A stretch of 64,000 bases of DNA from contig NZ_CP107968.1 in assembly GCF_036084755.1 (NCBI RefSeq), forward strand, positions 8,316,001-8,380,000, written 5' to 3'. The position numbers and the translations under genes are program-made. Each line of letters begins with the position of its first letter. Positions within the stretch are counted from its first letter, which is position 1. This document shows positions 1 to 9,202 of this stretch, piece by piece. The notes below the pieces were generated by a model that worked only from the letters and a program-made list of their open reading frames with translations, was not told the origin of the DNA and searched no databases. Source of the stretch: Streptomyces sp. NBC_00370. Lineage in GTDB: Bacteria; Actinomycetota; Actinomycetes; Streptomycetales; Streptomycetaceae.

Positions 1-2664
1 TGAGCCCGCGACCGCCGCGTAGCCGACAAGGCGCCGCTCGCCAGGGCCGAACGCGTGCGCGGCCACCGCGGCCTCGCGGACGTCGGGACACTTCTCCAGC
101 ACGGCCTCGACCTCCTCCAGCTCGACCCGGTTGCCGCGCACCTTGACCTGGTTGTCCCTGCGGCCGGCGAAGGCCAGTTCACCCGCGGGCAGCAGCTGGC
201 CGAGATCCCCCGTCCGGTAGAGCGTGCCGCCGGGCAGCCACGGGTCGGGAAGGTAGGCGAGGGTCGTCTCCCGGGGCCTGCGGTGGTAGCCCCCGGCGAG
301 GAAGTCGCTGCGCAGATGGATCTCGCCCGTCACGCCGACCGGGCAGGGGCGCAGGTGCCGGTCGAGTACGAGGACTTCCCGCCCGGCGATGGGGCGCCCG
401 ATCGGGACCGTGGCCGGGAACTCCTCGCCGGGCGCGAGGGGCCGGTGGGTGGCGAGGATGCACTCGGTGGGCCCGTAGAGGTTGTGCAGCCGGGGCGGGT
501 CCGGCCAGCAGCGGTGCCACTGTTCGACCAGGTCGGGCGGGAGCGCCTCGCCGGCGAGCAGGACATGCTGAAGGGCCGTGGCAGCGGCCGTGGTGGGGGC
601 AGGGTGTGGTGGCCCGGCGGGCCCTTCGTCCTTCTCGTCGGCGAGGGCCTCCAGCATCAGCCGGAGGAAGGCCGGCACCGTCTGGAGCTGGGTGACGCGC
701 TCACGGCGCAGCCACCGCAGCACGGCGGGTGGATCGCGCCGTGCGCCCTCGGGAGGCACGCACAGGGTGGCTCCGGTGGACAGCGCGGCGAACACCTCGG
801 TGTACGCCGCGTCGTAGGTGAAGGGTGCCCACTGGGCGATGCGGCTGCCCGGCCCGATCGCGAAGGTGTCCTGCTGCCAGGCGGCGAACTGGCTGAACGA
901 GGCGTGCGGAAGGGCGATGCCCTTCGGGACGCCGGTCGAGCCGGACGTGTGCACCAGGCACAGGGGAGTGTCGGGACGGACGGCGATGTCGTCGGGAGGG
1001 ACAACAGTGGTGTCGCCCAGGGGGACACCGGTGCCGGGCGTGACCGGTGGGTCCGGGGCGGCGGACACGACCGGCAGCTCGGCCAACGGGCCTGCCGGGC
1101 CGCCCGGTTCGCGGTCGTCGCCGCCCGGCTCCGGGGCGGTCAGCAGACACACCGGGCGCGCGTCGGCCGTGATCGCCGCGACGCGGTCGGCCGGGTCGGC
1201 CGGGTTGAGGCACACGAAGGCCGCGCCCGTGCGGGCGACCGCGATCAGCGCCGCGGCCTGGACGGGCCCGGCGGGCAGCCGGAGGGCGACGAACCGGCCG
1301 GGGCCCGCACCGGCTCCGCGCAACCGGTGGGCGATCCGGTCGCTCCACTCCGCGAGTTGCCGGTAGGTGGTGTCGCGTTCCTCGTGCCGGACGGCGACCG
1401 CGTCGGGACTGCGCTCGGCGTGACGGCGCACGAGTTGATGGATACCGACCGTCCGTGGGCCGTCGGCCGGGCGCCGGGACGCGACCGGGCGCGTGCTCGG
1501 CACCCCTGGCGGGTCGATGCCGTCGAGGAGGGCGTGCGGGTCGGCGGCGACCGTGCGCAGAACGGTCGTGAGGTGTGCGGCGAACCGGTCGGCGGGTGCG
1601 AAGGACAGCCAGGCGGACGGCCAGGACAGGACGGTGCGCGGCCCGTCGGCACTGAGATCGGGCAGGCGGAGTCGGGCGTCCGGTGGAGCCGTTACGAGGG
1701 TGGCGGTGACGCCGGGCAGGTCGAGCCGGGGCGGCGCGGGATCCTCGCGGTGGCCGAACAGGGCGTGGCACAGGGCCTCGGGCGGCGCTCCCAGGACGCC
1801 GGTCAACGCGGCCACGGGGACGGCCCGATGGGCCCGAGCCGCGGCCAGCGCGTCCTCGACGCGCCTCACCAGCCGGTCGAAGGACGAGTCCTCGGCCGTG
1901 CCGAGGTGGATGGCCAGCGGCAGGGTGTGGGGGAGGTGGACAGGATGATCGGGCCTGCCCGGCGGGCAGTTGGGGTCGGCCGGCGCCCCGACCAGCAGGT
2001 CGTCGCTCGGCAGGTACCGGCCGAGGACGGCGGCGAAGGCGGCGATCAGGACGGCCTCGGGCGTCGTGCCCAGCGCGTCTGCCGCCCGGGCCGGCGCGTC
2101 GCCTGCGGCGAGGTACGCGGTGCCCGGCGGGCCGGCGCCTTCTGCGTCCGACCGCGGCGGTGCCACCGGCAGGCCCGCGTTGTCGGGCAGGCCCGCTCCG
2201 ACCCGGGTCCAGTGGGCCAGGTCGGCGGGCGGCGCCTCGGTGAGGTGCGTGGGCCCGGCCCTTCCGCCGTCGGAGCGCGGGGTTGCCCTCGGGGCCCCTG
2301 CCACCAGGCGCGCGTAGCGTGCGCCGAGTGCGGCCAGGGCGTTCGGAAGGCTCCAGGCGGCGAACCCACCGGCGTGGGCGGGAAGTGCCAACTGCCATGA
2401 CGAGTCGCCGAGTCGGAGCAGATGGGCGGATCCGCCGGGGCCCTGCGCGGCCACGAGATCGGCGGCGACGCGCTGCTGCCGGCCCGCGTCGAGCCGCGAG
2501 AGGTCCAGGGTCCGCAGTGACGGGCTGAGGCGGCAGGACGGGGGTCCTTCGGTGAGGGCCGCCTCCAGCGCGCCGACATCCAGCGCGCCGTCCAGACGGG
2601 CCGTGACGACCGGCATGTCGCCCGGCCTTTCCCCCGGCGCTTTCCCTGCGGGTGTGGCGCTCAC
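1..2664 (-). CDS. NRPS with degenerate C domain and A domain (3' end outside window)
   Basis: The reading frame starts at a GTG that overlaps the stop of the upstream A-T gene as GTGA, so translation is probably coupled, and it stays open to the window edge. Residues from about 17 to 390 read as a condensation domain, but the catalytic region reads HAGGFAAWSL where HHxxxDGWSL is expected, so the second His and the Asp are missing. The adenylation domain follows with LVHTSGSTGVPKG (A3), NLYGPTE (A5), YRTGDLG (A7) and GRRDNQVKVRGNRVELEE (A8). By hand alignment to PheA the pocket reads D-A-T-Q-L-A-L-L-A, which I cannot assign. The sequence leaves the window just after A8, so any T or later domains are unseen. 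It is the fourth gene of the left-going operon. The C domain probably does not form peptide bonds and may be structural. Confidence 0.9.
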   Translation of the reverse strand, partial: MSATPAGKAPGERPGDMPVVTARLDGALDVGALEAALTEGPPSCRLSPSLRTLDLSRLDAGRQQRVAADLVAAQGPGGSAHLLRLGDSSWQLALPAHAGGFAAWSLPNALAALGARYARLVAGAPRATPRSDGGRAGPTHLTEAPPADLAHWTRVGAGLPDNAGLPVAPPRSDAEGAGPPGTAYLAAGDAPARAADALGTTPEAVLIAAFAAVLGRYLPSDDLLVGAPADPNCPPGRPDHPVHLPHTLPLAIHLGTAEDSSFDRLVRRVEDALAAARAHRAVPVAALTGVLGAPPEALCHALFGHREDPAPPRLDLPGVTATLVTAPPDARLRLPDLSADGPRTVLSWPSAWLSFAPADRFAAHLTTVLRTVAADPHALLDGIDPPGVPSTRPVASRRPADGPRTVGIHQLVRRHAERSPDAVAVRHEERDTTYRQLAEWSDRIAHRLRGAGAGPGRFVALRLPAGPVQAAALIAVARTGAAFVCLNPADPADRVAAITADARPVCLLTAPEPGGDDREPGGPAGPLAELPVVSAAPDPPVTPGTGVPLGDTTVVPPDDIAVRPDTPLCLVHTSGSTGVPKGIALPHASFSQFAAWQQDTFAIGPGSRIAQWAPFTYDAAYTEVFAALSTGATLCVPPEGARRDPPAVLRWLRRERVTQLQTVPAFLRLMLEALADEKDEGPAGPPHPAPTTAAATALQHVLLAGEALPPDLVEQWHRCWPDPPRLHNLYGPTECILATHRPLAPGEEFPATVPIGRPIAGREVLVLDRHLRPCPVGVTGEIHLRSDFLAGGYHRRPRETTLAYLPDPWLPGGTLYRTGDLGQLLPAGELAFAGRRDNQVKVRGNRVELEEVEAVLEKCPDVREAAVAAHAFGPGERRLVGYAAVAGS

Positions 2665-4469
2665 CGGCCGTGCTCCGCGCCGCGGGCCGCGAGCACGTGC
2701 CCGGCCGTGCGGCTCGGGTCCGCGGACCCCGCACCTGTGACCGCGGCGGCGAGCCCCGCGACCGTCGGCGCCGACAGGAACACCCGCAGCGGGATCTCCA
2801 CCCCGTGGCGGGTACGGAGGCGGTCCAGGAGGCGGGCGGTGGCCAGGGAGTCGCCGCCGAGGACGACGAAGTCGTCGTCGCGGCCGATCGTGGCGAGGCC
2901 CAGCAATTCGGCCCAGATCGCGGCGATGTCCCGCTCGACGTCGTTCTGCGGTTCGCTCCCGCGCGAGGTCTCGGCGGCACTCGTCGGCCGCGGCAGCCGG
3001 CGCCGGTCCGCCTTGCCGTTGAGGGTCCTGGGGATCTCCGCCATCCGTACGAACACCGTGGGCACGGCGGCGGGCGCCAGGTACTGCTGGGCATGGGCCC
3101 GCAGCCCCGCCTCCTGCGCGCTGCCGACGTGATAGGCGGCCAGCACGGTTCCCGGCCCGTTCGACACGGCGGCGACGGCGACGTCCCGTACCCCCTCGTG
3201 GAGCCGCAGCACGCCCTCGACCTCGTTGAGTTCGACGCGGACGCCGTTGACCTTCACCAGGCTGTCGCGCCGCCCCAGGACCTCCAGTTCGCCGTCCGGC
3301 CGTATCCGGCCGAGATCGCCTGTCCTGAAGCGGCGGCCACCGGGGTCGAAGCCGCCCTGTGCCCCTCCGAGATAGCCGGGCAGCGGGAAGGGAACCTCGA
3401 TCTCGATCTCCCCGATGTCGCCCTTCGGCCCCTGCGAGCCGGGTTCAGGCCGGCCGAGGACGCGGAAGGACACGCCGGGGAGTGGCCGCCCTACCGGGAC
3501 AGGCCTGGCGCTCGCGTCGTCCTCGGTGGTGCGGCGGAAGAACTTGGTCATGGTGGTCTCGGACGGACCGTAGAGGTTCACCAGTGCGGCCCGGTCGCCG
3601 AACAGCCCGCGCCACCACGCCACATCGGAGGCGTGCAGCGGCTCGCCCGCCAGCAGGGCCGCCCGCAGCCCGGACCCGGACAGGCGGTCCGGGTCGACCC
3701 GTGCGGAGCCGAGCGTGCGGAACACCGTAGGGACGCAGTGCAGGATCTCGACGCGGGCGCTCTCCAGCCAGCGGGCCAGGCCGTCGCCGACCGGGAGCGG
3801 CGAGGTGGGAGCGGCGCACACGACGCCGCCCGCGCACAGCGGCACGAAGGCGTCCCGCAGGAAGGCGTCGAAGCCGGGCGAGGTGAGCTGGGACACCCGG
3901 GTGCCGGTGGTGGCACCGAACTCGGCGATCTCCCAGGCGACGAAGTGGTGTACGGCGCGCAGGCTGCCGCGGATGCCCTTGGGGCGGCCGGTCGTACCGG
4001 AGGTGAAGTACACGTAACCGCGGTCGGCGACGCCGGAGTCGATCCAGTCGTCGGCCGCCCACCGACCTGACGCCACCTCGTCCGGACGGAGGATCTGGAG
4101 CGCGTCCGCGGCCGCCGCCGCACGGAGCCGGGCCGCGGACTCCTCGTCGGCCACGGCGGCGCCGGGGCGGAGGGTGTCGAGTATCGCGTCGAGGACGCCC
4201 GTGGGGGTGTCGGCCGAAATCGGGGCGAACGTCCGCCCGGTCGCCATGCATCCGAGCATGGTGGCGATCACCTCGGCTGGGTCGGCGGACATCAGGAGCA
4301 CCGGCGGCGCTTCGGGGCCCTGCCCGCCCAGCCGTGCCTGGTAGCCGGCGACCCGTCCGGCCAGCTCGGCATAGCTGATCTCGCGGTCAGCGGTGGCGAT
4401 CGCGCACGCGGGGCCGAGCCGGGCGAGCTGGCGTGCCCACGTGCTCAGGATGGTCGACTCGGTCGTCAT
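2661..4469 (-). CDS. Free-standing NRPS A-T didomain, acidic-substrate-like pocket
   Basis: A 602-residue adenylation plus carrier protein with no condensation domain. A3 is YFTSGTTGRPKGI, A5 NLYGPSETT, A7 FRTGDLG and A10 TLNGKADRR; the carrier site is LGGDSLA with the phosphopantetheine Ser near residue 541. By hand alignment to PheA the pocket reads D-A-R-H-L-A-L-M-T. Arg at the 239 position and His at 278 are unusual and would suit a side-chain carboxylate; this is inference. The start is the ATG overlapping the racemase stop as ATGA; an in-frame Met 108 codons upstream lies inside the racemase gene and is rejected. Neighbours are an Asp/Glu-type racemase and an asparagine-synthetase homologue, so an aspartate-family substrate is the most economical guess. 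It could charge its own T domain or act in trans. Confidence 0.9.
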   Translation of the reverse strand: MTTESTILSTWARQLARLGPACAIATADREISYAELAGRVAGYQARLGGQGPEAPPVLLMSADPAEVIATMLGCMATGRTFAPISADTPTGVLDAILDTLRPGAAVADEESAARLRAAAAADALQILRPDEVASGRWAADDWIDSGVADRGYVYFTSGTTGRPKGIRGSLRAVHHFVAWEIAEFGATTGTRVSQLTSPGFDAFLRDAFVPLCAGGVVCAAPTSPLPVGDGLARWLESARVEILHCVPTVFRTLGSARVDPDRLSGSGLRAALLAGEPLHASDVAWWRGLFGDRAALVNLYGPSETTMTKFFRRTTEDDASARPVPVGRPLPGVSFRVLGRPEPGSQGPKGDIGEIEIEVPFPLPGYLGGAQGGFDPGGRRFRTGDLGRIRPDGELEVLGRRDSLVKVNGVRVELNEVEGVLRLHEGVRDVAVAAVSNGPGTVLAAYHVGSAQEAGLRAHAQQYLAPAAVPTVFVRMAEIPRTLNGKADRRRLPRPTSAAETSRGSEPQNDVERDIAAIWAELLGLATIGRDDDFVVLGGDSLATARLLDRLRTRHGVEIPLRVFLSAPTVAGLAAAVTGAGSADPSRTAGHVLAARGAEHGR

Positions 4470-5233
4470 AGCACTCCGTCCCTGATCTGTCGGGCCACAA
4501 GGGCCATGGGGTCGATGCTGGGCAGGACCGCCGACCGTCCGGCCGCCTCGATCGCCCTTGTCACCAGGTGCAGTTCCGTACAGCCCGCGATGAACGAGGA
4601 GACCCCGTACCGGGGCAGCACCCGCTCGACGAAGCGGACGGCGCTGCCCGCGTCGGCGTCGCGTTTGAGCTGGTAGAGGCGCCGGTGCAGCCGGGCCTGG
4701 TCGGCCTCGTCGGGCAGCACCACCCGCCCGCTCAGCTCGGCCCAGCGCTCGTGCCCGGTGAACACCCCGCTGCTGCGGCTGCCGTCGGTACACAGCAGGA
4801 GGTGCCGCTCCGGGCGCAGCGCCAGCTCGTCGAAGACGAGATCAACCAGGGACACACAGCGGGACTTCATCGGCGGCGGCAGCAGCCGCACGGCGTGATG
4901 CGCGGTGACGCAGGCGACGACCACCCGGTAGGCGCCGGCCGCGAGCAGCTGGCCGACGGAGCGCTCCAGCGAGTCCGCGACCGCGCGCAGCCGACCGGCG
5001 CTGATGGCCGCGGTGCGGTCGTCCACGGCCGGATCGGACCACAGCAGGATGCGCGGGGCGCGCTGTTCGACCGCGGGCGGGTCCAACCGGTAGATGGTGC
5101 TGAGCAGTTCGGCCGAGGCCAGCGGGCCCATCCCGCCGACCACACCGATCAGCGGGAGTCCGGCCCCTGCCTCGGGGTCGTGCGGCTCGTTCCGTGGCAG
5201 CAGGCGCGGTCCTGCGTCCGCGTGATGCGTCAT
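4466..5233 (-). CDS. Aspartate/glutamate racemase family protein
   Basis: A 255-residue protein of the cofactor-independent Asp/Glu racemase superfamily. It has the N-terminal GVVGGMGPLAS motif and two Cys placed as the catalytic pair: Cys108 in VACVTAHHA and Cys218 in AGCTELHL. The usual CNTAH motif is CVTAH here, so the Asn after the first Cys is replaced by Val. The family interconverts L and D amino acids by two-base chemistry. Both ends overlap neighbours by ATGA, placing it between the asparagine-synthetase-like gene and the A-T gene. It probably supplies a D-acidic residue or its amide for the peptide. A hydantoin- or maleate-type activity of the same fold cannot be excluded. Confidence 0.85.
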   Translation of the reverse strand: MTHHADAGPRLLPRNEPHDPEAGAGLPLIGVVGGMGPLASAELLSTIYRLDPPAVEQRAPRILLWSDPAVDDRTAAISAGRLRAVADSLERSVGQLLAAGAYRVVVACVTAHHAVRLLPPPMKSRCVSLVDLVFDELALRPERHLLLCTDGSRSSGVFTGHERWAELSGRVVLPDEADQARLHRRLYQLKRDADAGSAVRFVERVLPRYGVSSFIAGCTELHLVTRAIEAAGRSAVLPSIDPMALVARQIRDGVL

Positions 5234-7119
5234 CCCAGGCACGGCAGTTCGAACTCCTCCACGAAGAGGGCGAATGTGGCGGCGACCATCAGGTAGTCGG
5301 TGTCCAGGTGCGGGTGGACCTGGTGGGCGCCCGCCCGTTGGCGCTCGACGAGGGAGGCGATCGTGCCCGGGTCGAAGTAGCCCTGGCGGCGGACCGTCGC
5401 AGGGGACAGCAGCTCGGCGAACCATTCGGAGCCGAGCAGGTCGGTACTGGTGTGCCCGCGGAAACCGAACTTCTGCCGGCGCAGCACCTCGGGGGGCACA
5501 AGACCGGCGGAGGCGCGGTGCAGCACCGCCTTCTCCTGCCCGTCGCGCACCATCAGCGACGGCGGGATCCGGGTGGCGTACTCCACGACGTCCCGGGCGA
5601 GGAAGGGGAAGCGCATCTCGACGGCGTTGGCCAGGGCCATGCGGTCGCCGTGGTCGCCCAGCAGATGGTCCGAGAGGCGGAGCCGGAAGTCCAGGTACGA
5701 GCGCTGGTGCAGCGGGTGGCGGCCGGTCAGCCGGGCGGGGTCGACGAGGCGCTCGGTGGTCACGGCGAAGGTGTCGAGGCCGGCCGCCAGGTCGGGGCTG
5801 TAGACCGGCCGGCGGCGCTCCAGTGCGGCGGCCTGATCCTGCTCGTAGCGCAGATCCAGGCCGAACATGCGCCGGTTGGCCTCCCCCTCCAACTGCTCTT
5901 CCAGCAGGTCGCGCGGCGCGGCGGGGCCGGCGGGCGTGCCGCCGGGGCCGCCCGCGTCGAAGCGGTAGCCGGGGTAGCCGCCGAACAGCTCGTCGGCGCC
6001 CTCGCCGCTGAGGACGGCGCGGGTCCCGCTCGCGCGGGCCCGCCGCGACAGCAGGTAGGAACACACGTTGTAGGACTCGCGGACGGGGCACTCGGCGTGC
6101 CTGACCATCGAGCGCAGGACGTCCACAGCGGCCTGGTCGTCGAGGTGCACCTCGTGGTGGCGGGTGCCCAGCTTCCCCGCGACCAGGCGCTGGTGCTCCG
6201 CCTCGTCGAACGAGCCGCCGGGGAACGAGACGGAATAGCTGGGCCATGCGTGCTCGGGGCGGGCCGCTGCCATCAGCCCGCCGATCAGACTGGAGTCAAG
6301 GCCCCCGCTGAGGTAGAAGCCGACCGGCACGTCGGAGTCCAGACGCGATTCCACCGACTCCTCTAGCAGTTGGCGTACGCGTCCGGCGTGGTGGTCGAGT
6401 TCGGCGTCGGCATCGGACCACGGGCGGTCGAGATCGGTCTCCAGCGGGTAGTCGAGTTCCCAGTACAACTCCTTGCGGAGTCCGCCGCGTTCGGCGGTGA
6501 TCAGCTCGCCGGGGCGGACGGAAGAGACGCCCTCGAACATGGTCCGCGGGCTGACCAGACCGGGCAGCGACAGCACCTGGTCGAGGCCGCGCAGGTCCAC
6601 CGCGCGCGGTACCCGCGGGTGCCGCAGCAGGCTCTTGACCTCCGAGGCGAACACCAACTCCTCGCCGACGTGGGCGTAGAACAGCGGGATGACCCCGCAG
6701 CGGTCGCGGCACAGCAGCAACCGCCGCTTGCGCCGGTCGTAGAGTGCGAACGCGAACTGCCCGTCCACGTGCTCGGTCAGGCCAGGTCCGTACTCCTCGT
6801 AGAGATGCACCAGCACCTCCGTGTCGGAGTGGGACCGGAAGCGGTGGCCCTTGCGTTGCAACCGGTCGCGCAGCTCGCGGTGGTTGAAGATCTCACCGTT
6901 GCACACCGAGACCACGGAGCCGTCCGTGTTGGTGTGCGGCTGACGGCCGCCCTCCAGGTCGATCAGCGCGAGCCGCCGGAAACCCAGGGCCACGGGCCCG
7001 TCCGCGAACGATCCGTCGGAGTCGGGGCCGCGGTGGGCCAACTCGGCCGCCATCGCGGCGACGTTCTCGGGGCGCGGGGAGGCTCCGTCGAGCCCGAATA
7101 CACCTGCTATTCCGCACAT
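5230..7119 (-). CDS. asnB: Asparagine synthetase (glutamine-hydrolysing)-like amidotransferase
   Basis: A 629-residue class II amidotransferase. It begins MCGIAGVFG, so the N-terminal nucleophilic Cys is intact and glutamine can supply ammonia; HRGPDS and CNGEIFNH glutaminase motifs follow. The synthetase half has the pyrophosphatase loop SGGLDSS near residue 270 and SGEGADELFGGYPGY. The ATG is preceded by a GAGGA ribosome site at 8 nt; a Met farther upstream is less likely. It is the first gene of the left-going operon. Family members adenylate a carboxylate and amidate it, classically Asp to Asn. Here it could make a free amino acid or amidate a peptide carboxylate. It is not a carapenem- or clavam-type beta-lactam synthetase by N-terminus, because those have lost the glutaminase Cys. 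Confidence 0.88.
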   Translation of the reverse strand: MCGIAGVFGLDGASPRPENVAAMAAELAHRGPDSDGSFADGPVALGFRRLALIDLEGGRQPHTNTDGSVVSVCNGEIFNHRELRDRLQRKGHRFRSHSDTEVLVHLYEEYGPGLTEHVDGQFAFALYDRRKRRLLLCRDRCGVIPLFYAHVGEELVFASEVKSLLRHPRVPRAVDLRGLDQVLSLPGLVSPRTMFEGVSSVRPGELITAERGGLRKELYWELDYPLETDLDRPWSDADAELDHHAGRVRQLLEESVESRLDSDVPVGFYLSGGLDSSLIGGLMAAARPEHAWPSYSVSFPGGSFDEAEHQRLVAGKLGTRHHEVHLDDQAAVDVLRSMVRHAECPVRESYNVCSYLLSRRARASGTRAVLSGEGADELFGGYPGYRFDAGGPGGTPAGPAAPRDLLEEQLEGEANRRMFGLDLRYEQDQAAALERRRPVYSPDLAAGLDTFAVTTERLVDPARLTGRHPLHQRSYLDFRLRLSDHLLGDHGDRMALANAVEMRFPFLARDVVEYATRIPPSLMVRDGQEKAVLHRASAGLVPPEVLRRQKFGFRGHTSTDLLGSEWFAELLSPATVRRQGYFDPGTIASLVERQRAGAHQVHPHLDTDYLMVAATFALFVEEFELPCLG

Positions 7120-7381
7120 GTGAAAGGTCCTCGCCTTAATTGCCGTGTTCCGGCCGGCTGATTCATTCCGCATTCTTCACGTGTCGGTAATCATCTGCGG
7201 CAAGCCTAGGAGTGACCGGCTTGAAAGGTCAATGAAGAAAGGGCTGTTCGAAAGTGCAGTCTTTGCCCTGTACGGAAGTCGTGGGGCGATGTTGTTCCTG
7301 CGGCGGGGGGAAAACCCCTGCCCACGGCCTAGGCTCGTAGAGCGTAGACCACGTGCCGACGACCGCGAAAGTGGACACGAG
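7120..7381. promoter_or_regulatory. Divergent intergenic region driving both NRPS operons
   Basis: This 262-bp gap separates the starts of the left-going and right-going operons, so both promoters should lie here. It is less GC-rich than its flanks, with AT-containing stretches around 7130-7200 and 7215-7270. A short inverted repeat (GGGG, AAAA, CCCC) lies at about 7308-7318. I could not place -35/-10 pairs with confidence. It is the natural target for the cluster regulator at 35.7-36.5 kb, but no operator was recognised. Confidence 0.45.
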
Positions 7382-9202
7382 ATGCGAATTCTTGGCTACA
7401 GCGGAATGCACAACGGAACAGACTTCAAGAGGCGGGCATTTCCCGACGCGGACCCGCGAATTCAGCGGTTCGCGCAGGGCTACGAGTCGGCTGCCGCCCT
7501 GGTGGTGGACGGCGAGACCGTCGCGGCCGCGGCAGAGGAGCGATTCACCGGCGAAAAGACCACGGGGGCGTTTCCCGTCAACGCGATCCGGTACTGCCTG
7601 GCGGAAGCCGGCCTCAAACTGGACGACATCGACCGGCTGGCGCACGGCTTCGCCTACCGCCCGTCGGGCCTGCCCGGCGAGCCCGCACTCTCCGCGGCGC
7701 GCTACCGCGAGGTCTACTCCAAGGAGGCGCAGCTGCGCTGGGCCGAGGAGTTCCTCCCCGGCCGCTCCTGGGACGAGCGCTTCACCCCGGTCCCGCACCA
7801 CCTGGCACACGCCGCGAGCACCTTCTACCCGAGCGGCTTCGACCGCTCGCTCGTCGTCGTCAGCGACGGCATGGGGGAGACCGAGAGCCTCAGCGTCTTC
7901 CTGGGCGCAGGCGACCGGCTCGAACCCGTCTCCACCATCCCCGCGATGCACTCCATCGGCATCCTGTACGCGCTGCTGACGCACCACCTCGGGTTCGTCC
8001 CCTTCATGGACGAGTACAAGGTGATGGGTCTCGCCCCCTTCGGCGACGCCAAGCGGTACTTCGACACCTTCGCCGAGCTGGTTCAGCTGCGCGACGACGG
8101 GAGCTACACCGTCCCGCTGCTGGCCCGGGACCGGACCGCCGAGGAGCAGGAGACCCACGACGGTGTGCTCCGGGAGCTGGCGAAACGGCTCGGCCCCGCC
8201 AGGAAGCCCGGCGCCGAGGTCAGCCGCGAGCACATCGACATCGCCGCCGCCCTGCAGGCGACCATCGAGAGCTCCCTGCTGCACGTGCTGCGCGCTGCCC
8301 GCGAGCAGACGGGGGAGCGCCGGCTGTGCCTGGCCGGAGGTGTCGCGCTCAACTGCTCGGCCAACGGACTCGTCTCGCGCAGCCGCCTCTTCGACGACAT
8401 CTTCGTGCAGCCCGCCGCCAGTGACGACGGCAGCGCCCTGGGCGCCGCCCTCCAGGCGGACGCGACAGCCTCGGCGCGCGCCGGCCGGATGGCCATGCCC
8501 TTCTGGGGCCCCGGGTTCTCCGACGAGGAACTGGCCGCAGCCGCCGGCGCGCCCGAGGGGTGCACCGTCCGGCACATCGGCACCACGGGCAACGCCGAAA
8601 GCGCCGGCACCGCCGACATCACACTCGACGGCGACCGTGAACTCGCTGAACACGTAGCCGAGTTGCTGGAGGAGGGCCTGATCGTCGCCTGGTTCCAGGG
8701 CCGGATGGAATTCGGGCCGCGTGCCCTGGGCAACCGCAGCATCCTCGCCGACCCCCGTCAGGAAGGCATGCGGGACCGGATCAACGCGGTGGTCAAGGAG
8801 CGGGAGAGCTTCCGGCCCTTCGCCCCCGCCGTACGGGTGGAGGACGCCGCCGACTACTTCGACATCGCCCCCGGCTCCGAGCACCGCTACGCCCACATGC
8901 TGTTCGTCACCAGCACCCGCGCCGAGCACCGCGCCGGGCTCGGCGCCGTCACGCACGTGGACGGCACCGCCCGTGTGCAGACCGTACGGGCCGAGGACAA
9001 CCGCCGCTTCTGGGAGCTGATCGGCGCGTTCGGCCGGCGCACCGGAACGTCCGTCGTCCTCAACACGTCCTTCAACCTCAAGGGCCAGCCGGTCATCGCC
9101 ACCCCCGAGGAGGCACTGAGGACCTTCCTGCGCTCCAAGCTGGACGCCCTGGTCCTGGGCCGCACGGTCATCCGGAAGGAGGCGCGCCGCGATGCCCGGT
9201 GA
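7382..9202 (+). CDS. NodU/CmcH-family carbamoyltransferase
   Basis: A 606-residue protein starting MRILGYSGMHNG. The N-terminal half has the TobZ/NodU metal-site segment VPHHLAHAAS and SDGMGETESLS; the C-terminal half has LAGGVALNCSANG, EFGPRALGNRSILADPR and FNLKGQPVIATPEEA, all family hallmarks. These enzymes make carbamoyl-adenylate from carbamoyl phosphate and ATP and pass the carbamoyl group to a hydroxyl, as in cephamycin, novobiocin and tobramycin pathways. The peptide or a building block is therefore probably O-carbamoylated; the acceptor is unknown. The start at 7382 fits family length; an earlier in-frame Met at 7145 would add about 79 residues from the promoter region. It is first in the right-going operon and overlaps the next gene by 11 nt. 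Confidence 0.9.
   Translation: MRILGYSGMHNGTDFKRRAFPDADPRIQRFAQGYESAAALVVDGETVAAAAEERFTGEKTTGAFPVNAIRYCLAEAGLKLDDIDRLAHGFAYRPSGLPGEPALSAARYREVYSKEAQLRWAEEFLPGRSWDERFTPVPHHLAHAASTFYPSGFDRSLVVVSDGMGETESLSVFLGAGDRLEPVSTIPAMHSIGILYALLTHHLGFVPFMDEYKVMGLAPFGDAKRYFDTFAELVQLRDDGSYTVPLLARDRTAEEQETHDGVLRELAKRLGPARKPGAEVSREHIDIAAALQATIESSLLHVLRAAREQTGERRLCLAGGVALNCSANGLVSRSRLFDDIFVQPAASDDGSALGAALQADATASARAGRMAMPFWGPGFSDEELAAAAGAPEGCTVRHIGTTGNAESAGTADITLDGDRELAEHVAELLEEGLIVAWFQGRMEFGPRALGNRSILADPRQEGMRDRINAVVKERESFRPFAPAVRVEDAADYFDIAPGSEHRYAHMLFVTSTRAEHRAGLGAVTHVDGTARVQTVRAEDNRRFWELIGAFGRRTGTSVVLNTSFNLKGQPVIATPEEALRTFLRSKLDALVLGRTVIRKEARRDAR

Noticed and set aside
55..2400. Long open frame on the plus strand opposite the left-edge NRPS
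   Set aside because: It mirrors the real minus-strand gene in a high-GC region, has no domain and the opposite strand carries clear A-domain motifs.
5230..7119. Beta-lactam synthetase (CarA/BLS) for the asparagine-synthetase homologue
   Set aside because: The nucleophilic Cys after Met1 is intact, unlike in beta-lactam synthetases that lost glutaminase activity.
7145..7381. Upstream start for the carbamoyltransferase
   Set aside because: It would add about 79 residues from AT-rich promoter DNA not found in the family.
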